Shown here one piece after another: positions 1-8,683 of a stretch of DNA of 64,000 bases. Every line of letters begins with the position of its first letter. The first letter of the stretch is position 1. A program made the translations under genes and the position numbers. The DNA is from Stictocephala bisonia. Taxonomy: Eukaryota > Arthropoda > Insecta > Hemiptera > Membracidae. The notes under the pieces are model-generated. The model saw nothing but the letters and a program-made list of their open reading frames with translations, did no database searches and was not told the DNA's origin. The stretch lies in NCBI GenBank assembly GCA_035578905.1, contig JAQJVL010000046.1, forward strand, positions 2,664,730-2,728,729. The letters run 5' to 3'.

Positions 1-370
1 CAATGGCAATGTGATGGCCAATGTAAACAATGCATTCTTGAAGGAAATACCCAAGCAGCCCGAGAATAAAAAAGACCATTATTTCGGTACAGTTTCGACA
101 ACATGCCAATTATCTCGCTTTCCCTTGCACGAAGTTCGAGACTCCAGCAATAGGTTCGAGCCCCCGACATTTTCCTAACGGGGCCCTGTACCAAGTGAAA
201 TGTGGCAAAACACCGTTAGCCTATATGCCTGCCAGAACATGTAGTTATTTTTATACAAACATAAGCATACAAATTGTTTGAGAAGAATACAGTTATTTTC
301 TAAACTGAACACCGTTACAGTCCTTCAACTTCATTTCATCACGGGCCACCCACCCAAGTACGTACCCACC
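1..370. other. non-coding flank, no gene seen
   Basis: No open frame or clear repeat is visible. A tRNA B-box-like string, GGTTCGAGCCCC, lies at 153-164. No convincing A box sits at the right distance upstream, so a SINE is only a weak possibility. Confidence 0.4.
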
Positions 371-490
371 TGACCTTAAACTAAATCCCGCTCTGGCTCG
401 GCCTCTACTAGCCAAACTTCGTACTACGGTTAATGGACTGCACAGGTTCCCGGTTGTCCCTCTCCACCCCGAGCAAGATGGTAAGATTTA
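371..490 (+). repeat. dispersed repeat copy 1, target of the Harbinger insertion
   Basis: This segment aligns with 1199-1330. Shared strings include TACTAGCCAAACT, GTCCCTCTCC and CCGAGCA. After the Harbinger insertion the alignment resumes at about 1792-1840, ending in TTTGTGAGTT, as the other copy does at about 1360. The repeat was therefore split by the element at 491-1791. The family is not recognised. Confidence 0.6.
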
Positions 491-593
491 GGCCTCTTCC
501 TACGTGGGCGACAGGAGCGACGCGACAAGAACGACAAAGCGTTTCCAGTGTCACGCTATGATCGTCCATATTTGGTAGGTTTTTGCGTCCTAC

Positions 594-972
594 GTGGACT
601 GGCGTGCGACACTGGCGTTGCGGGTGACACTGATTGCTAATGTATTCGAAACAGTCAGTTTCACTATGATCTCCAAAGAGAAAAGACAGAAGCTGATGCT
701 TCTATATAGTTCTTGTGTGGGGTACGCGTATTTGAAAAGAAAGGTGACCGATAGATGTGAAAAGAACATTATTTTTAAAGAAAGACTTTTGTATGGCGAG
801 TTCCAACATCTTTATAGAAGATTGCGCCAGTACCCGCAACTATTTCGTAATTATACTAGAATGTCAGTTGAAATATTCGATTACATTGTCAGCGTTTTAA
901 AAAGTGATAAAAATTTGTAAACAAAATTTTCAAAAACCAACTTCAATTGAAGAAGCTCAAATCTTATTCTGA
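594..972 (+). pseudogene. PIF/Harbinger (HARBI1-like) transposase N-terminal relic
   Basis: The open frame 594-920 carries, at residues about 68-103, the segments LLYGEFQHLYRRLR, YPQLFRNYTRMS and VEIFDYIVSVLK. This follows the pattern seen at the N terminus of HARBI1-like nucleases, 'GEF..L...LR.....F..Y.RMS...FDY'. After a frameshift and stop near 906-920 the homologous reading continues as KQNFQKPTSIEEAQ at about 922-966, close to the usual 'NFRKPI.PEER' segment. It then ends in a stop. The catalytic DDE region is absent. The first roughly 60 residues are probably spurious. It lies inside a TIR element with TTA target duplications, which supports the assignment independently. Confidence 0.65.
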
Positions 973-1198
973 TTCATAATCTCTCATTCATTAACTTGTT
1001 ATGGTAGTGAATATGGCGCATGTTCCACAGTGATGGGTACTTTTTCTCTGTAGCAATGAATTATTCCACAGGCATAATGAAAACACGTGTAGAATCTAAA
1101 CGCAATAGTCGATCGCTGTAGTTTTAAACGCTGGTGTCGCTGCGGGTGCGTTCGTCCTACGTTAGATTCGCGGGCGACATCAGCTATAAGTCGCGCCA

Positions 1199-1370
1199 AC
1201 TAAGTCCCGCTCTGGGTCGGCCGCTACTAGCCAAACTCCATATTACGACTAAGGGTTTGCACATGTTTCCTTTTGTCCCTCTCCGGCCCGAGCACAAGGG
1301 TAGATTGATTGCCTTATTAACTGCTGGGTTCCAGTATAAAGGAGTATTTTGTGAGTTACTGGACAGAAGA
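1199..1370 (+). repeat. dispersed repeat copy 2, inside the Harbinger element
   Basis: Direct-orientation copy of the repeat at 371-490 plus 1792-1840, including TACTAGCCAAACT and GTCCCTCTCC. It continues through TTTGTGAGTT, so it represents the uninterrupted version. Confidence 0.6.
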
Positions 1371-1387
1371 TAGTTTGTGACTGACTA

Positions 1388-1592
1388 GTGGTGTGTCGGT
1401 CTCCTTGTGTACATTAAAACCCTAAGGGAAGGGCTTGTCTCTTCAGAGCAATAAAATCATAAACTTGGTCGGCTTTTTTCAAAGAAAACCAATGTTTTCA
1501 GGCTGACATTCGTTTTATACACGCAACCCCCCCCCCCCCGCACCCTCACTTACAGGGAGGCACCCAGAGTGGAATTTAGATGGCGCAACTTA
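1388..1592 (+). repeat. about 200-bp dispersed repeat, copy 1 of 2
   Basis: Aligns in direct orientation with 4272-4478. Shared strings are GGAAGGGCT, GAGCAATAAAATCA, TTTCAAAGAAAACCAATG, TTTTCAGGCT and a C-rich run followed by CACTCACT-like sequence and CCAGAGTGG(A/G)ATTTAG. A run of 14 C (1527-1540) sits in its 3' third. It carries an AATAAA string but no open frame. The family is not recognised. Confidence 0.7.
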
Positions 1593-2133
1593 TACACCTG
1601 CGACAGCAGCTTCACTTTACGGGTGACAGCAGCAAGATACAAACTCGTTTGTAGCTACAAAATACGCTCGAAACGCAACGCACGCAAATGTCACCAATGT
1701 TGTTCACTAAAAACGCTCCAATTCACTAAAATCGGTTTGAAATGTTGCTGCTCTTGTCGCGTCGCTCCTGTCGCCCACGTAGGAAGGGGCCTTATTGTTC
1801 TGTCAACTCTTGGCCTCCACAGAAGTGGTTTGTGAGTTAAAATATTAAAAATGAAAAGCAGTAACGTTTCGTTAAATTATTTGTAATCAGCATAACCATA
1901 CGATCTAAAGAACATGAAAAATATTAATAATTTGCCTAAAATTGTAATTACTGATACAGTGTAAACATATTTACAATTCCTCCATGCCAGACACATCAAG
2001 TTTATTTACTGGAAAGTTCTCATTACTGTCACTTTCAGCGAGGTTTATTGCAATGTGGTCGACAATTCGTCAACTATACTCTCACGTTCTACATACTTAT
2101 TTACTATTCGAATTCTCCTGGAATTCTCAAATC

Positions 2134-2712
2134 TTAACTGTGTGCGCTAAGTTATCAAGAGTTTTGTACCTCCTTAGAAATCTAAAATCTAGTGTACCCC
2201 AGGATTATTTAAGAACTGCCTATATGGCCTTTTTTCAGAGTACTTTACTTTATGGTCTTAGGCTTTGGGGAAATGCATCTAACATCAACAATGTTTTTCT
2301 TCTGCAAAAGAAAGCTATTAGGCTCATATCTGGAGCAGCTTACGATGCTCACTGTCGGCCAATATTCATTTCTGAAAAGTTAATGACAGTTTACAGCTTG
2401 TATATATTTATTACATTATATAATTTTAAAAGTAGGCATGCTTCTGGCTATACGTGTAGGGGTGATGTGCATGACTATGATACTAGAAACAGGCATTTAA
2501 TAGATGTACCTTTTGTTAGATTGAAAAAATCACAAGTTAACTGTAATATGTTCTGCATTAGACTGTTTAACGCTCTGCCCTGTATTGCTAGGAACCAAGA
2601 TCTTTCAAAATTCAAAAGTGGCCTCAGAAGGCTTCTTCTGGCTTGGCCTCTCTACTCTATGAATGAATCTTTTACACTTCCTACTGAAACTGTAAGTGGC
2701 TTTTTTAATTGA
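2134..2712 (+). pseudogene. LINE ORF2 C-terminal region (post-RT thumb and tail)
   Basis: The frame is open from 1984, but the recognisable part starts near 2134. Segments in order are CAKLSRVLYLLRNLKS, a tyrosine/glycine turn LLYGLRLWGNAS, the conserved LLQKKAIRLISGA block, HCRPIF, then HDYDTRNRHLIDVP and FCIRLFNALPCIARN near the end. This order is the usual C-terminal end of insect Jockey-like reverse transcriptases: 'YG...WG', 'LQK.A.R.I', then 'HDHNTR' and 'FN.LP'. The YADD box and palm domain are missing, so it is a 5'-truncated, inactive copy. The frame is intact to its stop, suggesting a fairly recent insertion. Confidence 0.75.
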
Positions 2713-3028
2713 GCATCCACCTAAATTAATCTTTTAGTTTTAACAGTGAATGTATGTTGCTGTAACCTTTGCATGTATTAAGTATATTTACCAAAATTAT
2801 TAGCTTAAATTATTATATTTTTTGCTACAATTGAGCATGTGTGCCTCAATCTCTGCATGTAGATATTTATATTTAGACATAATGTTTTATTACTTATTGA
2901 GATAATCGTTGTAGTATATACTATTTAAACTTGATTGCAATTTTTTATGTACTTTAATTATGTATTGACCTGTCCAATTGCATGTAACTGCATGTTTAAC
3001 GGATCAATAAATTGCTTATTGCTTATTG
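2134..3028 (+). mobile_element. 5'-truncated non-LTR retrotransposon (Jockey/CR1-like), 3' end
   Basis: The fragment consists of the C-terminal part of a LINE ORF2, a 300-bp AT-rich 3' UTR and a short tandem tail of TTGCTTA units (about 3011-3028). Short repeated tails in place of poly(A) are known in several LINE clades. It is followed directly by unrelated sequence and by the hAT element at 3129. The 5' boundary is estimated from where protein similarity starts. Confidence 0.7.
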
Positions 3029-3128
3029 AATTACGATGCCAACAATAGTAAATGCTTTTCCCATTGCGCAGCTTCAATAGAATTGATTTTACTGTATACA
3101 ATAGTCATGATGTACAGTATGTCATAGT

Positions 3129-3988
3129 TAGGGTTGCCATGCATTTTCACAGTAAAATTTGGACACCGGATATACTTGGGGTCTGGTCATATGGGGGAGA
3201 AGGTATTTTAAAAACTCTTTTATGAGTTTTATTATATGTGATTCAGGTTGTTAATTTGGGAAAATAATTATCGACTTGGTGATATATACACGTAATATTA
3301 ATATTACAACTATATTTTAATTTAAGATTACAGAATAATAAAATATTAATAGACAGTTATGTTTTTCTTTTAAAAAGCCATACATTACGTTTAAGTTAAC
3401 TCATCAGAATTTAATAAATTGTCATAATTATTCAGGCATCTCTTGTGCTAATTGTATTGGTGTACTGGCTGAAGGCTGAAACCATTCCAATTTTTTTCTG
3501 AAGTTATTAATTTTTAAAGTAATACATGACATGTTATTGTTAAATTTCATGCTCAGAACAGCTTTTACCTTCTCCACTGACAGTCTAATTCGATCGGATG
3601 TCCAAACATTTTTCATTAGGATAAACCTCGTTCAATTTGTGTCGAAGGACTGAGTAGAGAAAGAGCAAAGTCCAACACTCTTTTCAAAATTTTCACACTT
3701 ATTTTTGGCCAATTTCAAAAGTTAAAAACTTCTTTTTTTAGGCGAGGGAGGTGTATGGTATTATATGTGAGACATTTCACAACCTCTCACGAGTGTCGAT
3801 GATGATTGCCCGAAATAATACATGTTTGTATTTTTTTACAATACTAAATATCGAAAATATATACTTTCATTGTTAATAGAATGAAAAATACGGACATTTA
3901 CCCGGTTTTTTCTTTGTACGGTACGGACACGGACATTGAATGTAAAATACGAACTGTCCGTACAAAATACAGACGTACGGCAACCATA
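3129..3988 (-). mobile_element. hAT-superfamily DNA transposon remnant
   Basis: The left end reads TAGGGTTGCC and the reverse complement of the right end reads TATGGTTGCC (9 of 10 identical). It is flanked by GTCATAGT (3121-3128) and GCCATAGT (3989-3996), a 7/8 match for the 8-bp target duplication of hAT elements. Subterminal sequence rich in TACGGACA/GTCCG, as in many hAT ends, fills the right 110 bp. At 860 bp with only a C-terminal coding relic it is a deletion derivative. Confidence 0.78.
3428..3616 (-). pseudogene. hAT transposase C-terminal relic (dimerisation region)
   Basis: The 62-residue reading begins MKNVWTSDRIRLSVEKVKAV and continues LSMKFNNNMSC. This follows the pattern at the C terminus of hAT transposases ('M..VWTD.RNRLSVE.VKA.L..K.N...SC.EF'). 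The N-terminal BED finger and the DDE core are missing. It lies inside a TIR element with an 8-bp target duplication, which fits. Confidence 0.7.
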
Positions 3989-4271
3989 GCCATAGTAAAC
4001 GCAGTGGTATACAATATAGTTGTGATTTTATTTGCGACAATATCAACTCAATCACATAAACGGATGATATGGAGGCAACCATAACACTGTATGTCCTACC
4101 CTCTCAATTATGTCGTTCAGACTATGTTTCTCAGAGGGTTTGTTGATGCTTATCAATGTAAAAGCTCTGTATTAAACATATCCATGCATATTAAAAGGAA
4201 TACCACTAAGTACATGAGGCATACTGTGACAAAACACATAATGCAAAATATATTTGTCAGTTGGAAGTTTT

Positions 4272-4478
4272 TGACTGACTTATAGGTGAAGTCTCCTCGA
4301 GTACAATAAGACCCTATTAAGGAAGGGCTCGTCTCTTTGAGAGCAATAAAATCACGAACTTGGTTGGCTTCTTTCAAAGAAAACCAATGTTTTCAGGCTA
4401 GCATAGGCTTTGCCCCGCGCATCCCCCCCACACTCACTCACAGAGGAGTCAGCCAGAGTGGGATTTAGTTAGCGCGTA
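4272..4478 (+). repeat. about 200-bp dispersed repeat, copy 2 of 2
   Basis: Direct copy of 1388-1592. It shares GAGCAATAAAATCA, TTTCAAAGAAAACCAATG and the C-rich CCCCCACACTCACTCACAG stretch. Its right edge runs straight into the minisatellite at 4484. Confidence 0.7.
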
Positions 4479-4483
4479 CACAC

Positions 4484-4850
4484 ATAGTGGTACTGACCCA
4501 CCCACCCTCCCGTACACGAAGAGTGAAATTGACCCACCCACCCTGCCGTACACGCACAGTGGTATTGACCCACCCACCCTGACGTACACGCACTTTGGTA
4601 TTGACCCACCCACCCTCCCGTAAACGAACAGTGGTATTGACCCATCGACCCTCTAGTACACGCACTGTTCGTATATGTATTTGTGGATGAGTGAACAGGA
4701 CATTACCACTGTCGTGTAGGGGTGGGTGGGTTAATACCACTGTACGTGTATAGGAGTGTGTGTCAATACCACTGTGTGTGTACAGAAGAAGGGGTGGGTT
4801 AATATCACTGTGCATGTAGTAGAGAGTGTGTAGCACAAAACCATTGTAGT
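4484..4850. repeat. GTGGTATTGACCCACC minisatellite with an orientation switch
   Basis: From 4484 to about 4675, units of 35-40 bp read CAGTGGTATTGACCCACCCA. From about 4705 to 4815 the same unit appears reverse-complemented, as GGGTTAATACCACTGT and GTCAATACCACTGTG. The array is therefore two head-to-head blocks around about 4690. The open minus-strand frame across it is repeat-driven, not a gene. Confidence 0.85.
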
Positions 4851-5021
4851 GTGACATCTAGAGTGGCCTCTATCCTGGGAACCGGTGATGCGGAAGTAAT
4901 GGATGGGTCGCTGACCACCTGCCCTGCTTGTTTACAACCTTTGGGGCACAATGGCTTACGCATGAACGCCCTTTACCTCATCAATGGACTTCTAGATTCT
5001 TCTCGGTTGACGAGCCAGCTC

Positions 5022-5753
5022 TGTCACGGAACTTCGGGGGCAGGGGAATTCAAGAAGCTTCTAGATGGAGACCTGCAGGTGATATATACGGCCCGGATAC
5101 CAGCGCTAGTCAGTCAGTCAGTCAGTCAGTCAGTCAGTCAGTCAGTCAGTCAGTCAGTCAGTGAGTCTAGAGCCTACAGCCCGGGTGTTTGCAGCGACAG
5201 TGAGCGAGTTCTACAGTGCGAGTGAAGTGTCCGAGTATAGTGAAGTGGTCTACGGAGAAGTTACCGGTGAGTGGTTCGTTGTGGGGATCAACGAAGGAGC
5301 AGTGCGGTACTTGTGGACGACTTCTGAAGGGACACTGAAGAAACTGTGAGTGAACTGTTAGCTTTGGACTGTAGGTAGTAGGGAATCTAGTAGAGTCACT
5401 TTATAGTTAGTAATTGTAAATAATAGTAGAGAATCTAGGAAAACCACTTTATAGAGCTAGGAATTGTAATTAAAAGAAATGAATTTAGTAAAGTCACTTT
5501 GCAATTAGTAGTTGTAATTATTGATGCCATCTAAGATTGTAAATATAAATTAGTTTAACTGTAACAGTAGGCCTAATAGTAAATTGTACTTTTCACAATA
5601 GTTAAAGTTAAAGAATTAATCCATTTAATTATAATAAGTTAATTTTATATATTCAATAAATTTAGTAATTGTTTAGTATAACGTGTTGCTTATTTGTAAA
5701 ACCCATATAGCGATTAATTATTTATAAATTAGGACGTAAAAAAAAACGTCACA
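5022..5753 (+). repeat. possible solo LTR
   Basis: The segment starts TGTCACGGAACTTCGGGGGC and ends ACGTCACA, giving a TG...CA frame, and an AATAAA string lies at about 5655. GC-rich 5' sequence gives way to AT-rich 3' sequence, as in many insect Gypsy-type LTRs. I see no matching target duplication (GCTC and GTAT flank it), no partner LTR and no primer-binding site, so this is tentative. The short open frames at 4851-5349 are not recognised. Confidence 0.3.
5107..5163 (+). repeat. (CAGT)n microsatellite
   Basis: About 14 uninterrupted tetranucleotide copies, reading AGTCAGTCAGTC. Confidence 0.97.
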
Positions 5754-5965
5754 GTATGTATGTGGGTGGGTGGATAGATCAATAACACTATTTGTGTATT
5801 GGTGTCTGGATGGGTCAATACAACTGTGCGTGTAAGAGAGGGGGTGGGAAAATACAATTGTACGTGTTTGGTTGGGTGGAATGGTCAATACCACTTTGCG
5901 TATATGAATGAGTCAATACCATTGTACAGGTAAGTGAGGGTGGGTGGGATAAAACCACTGTACGT
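5754..5965 (-). repeat. degenerate minisatellite of the TACCACTGT/GGGTGGG family
   Basis: About six loose copies of the motif at 4484-4850, all in the GGGT...CAATACCACTGTACGTG direction (for example GTCAATACCACTTTGCG and AAAACCACTGTACG). Confidence 0.7.
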
Positions 5966-6615
5966 TTTTTTTTCTTAGCCTTACTCTGCCCATTACTCAT
6001 ATAATATTGATCTGTGCGAGGAACGTATACAAGATCGAACTCCACTTTCAAGTTGCCTTTGATCTCATCTGACTGCCTCTCTAAGCCAAATGCTACAGGC
6101 CCCATTAGTGCTGCCATGTCATGTCATTAGGGAACAAGGAGAAGTGTGAAAATGGCCGGTGTGGGCCTGGGAGGGGACTCGTCTAGTGTCTCCTCTATAA
6201 GGAAGCAGCTCCTTTATTAGTGGGGCTTTCGACTAGTTAGTGAGGAAAATTAAAATATTGTTTATTTAAAAATTCTTATGATCTTCTCATTAAAGTTTAA
6301 TTACTATTATGTATCTAACTCACACCAAAGACTGAGACCTGTGACCAAAGTAGAGAGAGATGATTATGGTTGGTTACTGGAACCCTATTGATTAGCGGTT
6401 TAAGCGAATTACCATCGTTAGAATTACTTAATAGGAAATCAATTCCTAACTAGTTATAGAGGTATAAATAGATCTGTAAATAGTATAACATTTCAATATT
6501 TTAGTTGTTAAATTAATGTATATAATAATTTATTTTAGCCTGTAAACTTATTCTAATATTGTACAACCCAAAATATTTATTTTGACCTGTTTCTACGATA
6601 AATCTTTCTTGATAA
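5966..6615. other. no gene seen
   Basis: 5999-6014 (GATCTGTGCGAGGAAC) is an exact reverse complement of 15150-15165, the segment downstream of a SINE-like head at 15.0 kb. The similarity extends loosely over about 50 bp, so this may be a fragment of the same repeat. The rest is AT-rich and unassigned. Confidence 0.35.
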
Positions 6616-6797
6616 GTACATAAACGATTGATGAACGATTGATAAACGGTTGATGAACGATTGATAAACGATTAATGAACGATTGATAAACGATTGATGA
6701 ACGATTGATAAACAATTGATGAACGATTGATAAACGATTGATGAACGATTGATAAACGATTGATGAACGATTGATAAACGATTGATGAACGATTGAT
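6616..6797 (+). repeat. 22-bp minisatellite
   Basis: Alternating 11-bp half-units CGATTGATGAA and CGATTGATAAA are repeated about eight times. Minus-strand frames stay open across it, giving Ile-Val-His/Tyr-Gln-Ser-Phe repeats, which is a property of the unit. Confidence 0.95.
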
Positions 6798-7383
6798 TGT
6801 AGGTTGTCCAGGAACTTGTAGGATAGAAATAACACAGAGAAGTATATAATGTTAATGGCACAATCACTACCACAGATACACTGTGGTAATAGGCTGCCCA
6901 ATCAGTACAGTAGGATTTCAGACGATATGCTATAGTTGCTAAGCAAGCGAAATAACGTGGCCCCAACAAAAAGTCGAAAAAATAAAAAACCCGATATAAT
7001 ATACATCCGCACTACTTCTCTCAAGGTCCGACTTATATTAAATTAATCTTATTAGTCCCACCTAATCCAGATTCAAAAACATTATCAAATCATAAGTTAG
7101 GTACATATAACATAAATAATAATGGCAGTTCTTTTGTTGATTTATTTATTAATGATTTGAGTTCAATAAACCGAATGATTGCACAAACAATGGTAAATTA
7201 TACTGTGGAAATAGCGTACAGATTGCAGCGTACATAATTACACCTAAAGCGACATTATATTCCACGGGTTGACATAACATGAATCCCCGTTAAGTGGTAT
7301 ACATATTTGAGGTGTTTCACACACGCAATCCATTGTCAAAACTTTCTAAATGTGACACGAAAATACAAAGTGATGAGGTTGAT
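6798..7383. other. AT-rich, no gene seen
   Basis: No long open frame, no tandem structure and no recognisable element end. Confidence 0.4.
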
Positions 7384-8391
7384 GTGTAATACATCGACCA
7401 TTATCTACCCTTTGTGACAAAAAAAAACAGTCAATTAAGTACTGGGTTTTGTGTAACTTCAAAGGCCAATATAATCCTCTATCAGACAGACTAACCATAC
7501 TCTACAACAGGCCACTAAAGTGCTGAGATCAATGTTGTAATACATCGACCATTATCTACCCTTTGTGACAAAACAACAGTCAATTAAGTCCTAGCTTAAT
7601 GTAACTTCAAAGGCCAATATAATCCTCTATCAGACAGAGTAACCATACTCTATAACAGGCCACTAAATTGCTGAGATCAATGTTGTAATACATCGACCAT
7701 TATCTACCCTTTGTGACAAAACAACAGTCAATTAAGTCCTAGCTTAATGTAACTTCAAAGGCCAATATAATCCTCTATCAGACAGACTAACCATACTCTA
7801 CAACAGGCCACTAAAGTGCTGAGATCAATGTTGTAATACATCGACCATTATCTACCCTTTGTGACAAAACAACAGTCAATTAATTACTGGTTTTTGTGTA
7901 ACTTCAAAGGCCAATATAATCCTCTATCAGACAGACTAACCATACTCCACAACTGGCCACCAAAGTGCTGAGATCAATGTTGTAATACATCGACCATCAT
8001 TTATCCTTTGTAACAAAACAACAGTCAGTTAAGTCCTAGCTTAATGTAACGATAAAGGCTAACATTATCTTTATCAGATTTAGTATTCATGCCATTAAAG
8101 TCCCAGATCCATCTACATTAATGGTTCAGATCATCATAATGCTGTATGACGTGCCAACACATTGTCAATAGTCGTTGGATTATTTTGCCCAGTTCACAAC
8201 TGAGAATGTCGAGAAGACAAAGTGGGCCACGCCAGAGATGCGTGCTGCGTGGAGAGTAATTTTAGCCTCAACTACTTTGATACGTTTATGTTTATTAGTG
8301 ATGCTCCTCTTCCTGAAGTTATATTTGGCCTTCTCCTGGAGCGTGGGTGGTACTTTACATTCCCCACTAATCCAGCTTGACAATCTGACCG
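7384..8391 (+). repeat. left arm of a foldback structure, with 148-bp tandem units
   Basis: Units start at about 7384, 7533, 7681, 7829 and 7979 (TGTAATACATCGACCA), followed by non-repeated arm sequence to 8391. The whole arm is the near-exact reverse complement of 8868-9870. The apparent open frame at 8175 reappears with one residue changed in the other arm, so it reflects duplication rather than coding. Confidence 0.92.
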
Positions 8392-8589
8392 TTCTCACAT
8401 TCAACAGTTATTTAAAATATACATTACTGTACTTTGTTACGGCACATTTTGTATCTTCTAACTGTATCTTTATCCACGTCCAACCGAGTCATGTAAGTGA
8501 TATTCCCCCCTTCTATCCTGAATTCTCATTTAGCTTCCAAACCAGTTGATAGCTGATTGATATTTAGTATTTTCTCATTTCTTATTTTT

Positions 8590-8655
8590 TAAATACCACT
8601 CTACGTGTATTGCGGGGAGGGTGGTTGAGTATGAGTGGGGTGGGTGGGTCAATTC
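8590..8655 (-). repeat. fragment of the TACCACT/GGGTGGGTCAA minisatellite motif
   Basis: AAATACCACTCTACGTGTAT is followed by GGGTGGGTGGGTCAATTC. It lies in the spacer between the foldback arms. Confidence 0.6.
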
Positions 8656-8683
8656 TTATGTCCGCATACAGACATCAATACAG

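Larger units (their letters stand above)
491..1791 (+). mobile_element. PIF/Harbinger-type DNA transposon remnant
   Basis: The left end (491-530) begins GGCCTCTTCCTACGTGGGCG. The reverse complement of the right end (about 1752-1791) begins GGCCCCTTCCTACGTGGGCG. The two ends match over about 40 bp with very few differences. A TTA sits directly outside each end (488-490 and 1792-1794), the 3-bp target duplication typical of PIF/Harbinger. The interior carries a relic of the transposase N terminus at 594-972 and a second copy of the repeat it is inserted in (1199-1370). At about 1.3 kb with no intact DDE domain it must be non-autonomous. Subterminal GTCGC/GTGACA motifs recur near both ends. Confidence 0.8.

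Noticed and set aside
3873..4377. Pairs of about 70-codon frames on both strands
   Set aside because: They overlap the hAT end and flanking AT-rich DNA and have no family signal.
4851..5349. Protein-coding gene with CPACLQPLGHNG
   Set aside because: The frames run through a (CAGT)n tract and have no recognisable domain; more likely LTR-like or random.
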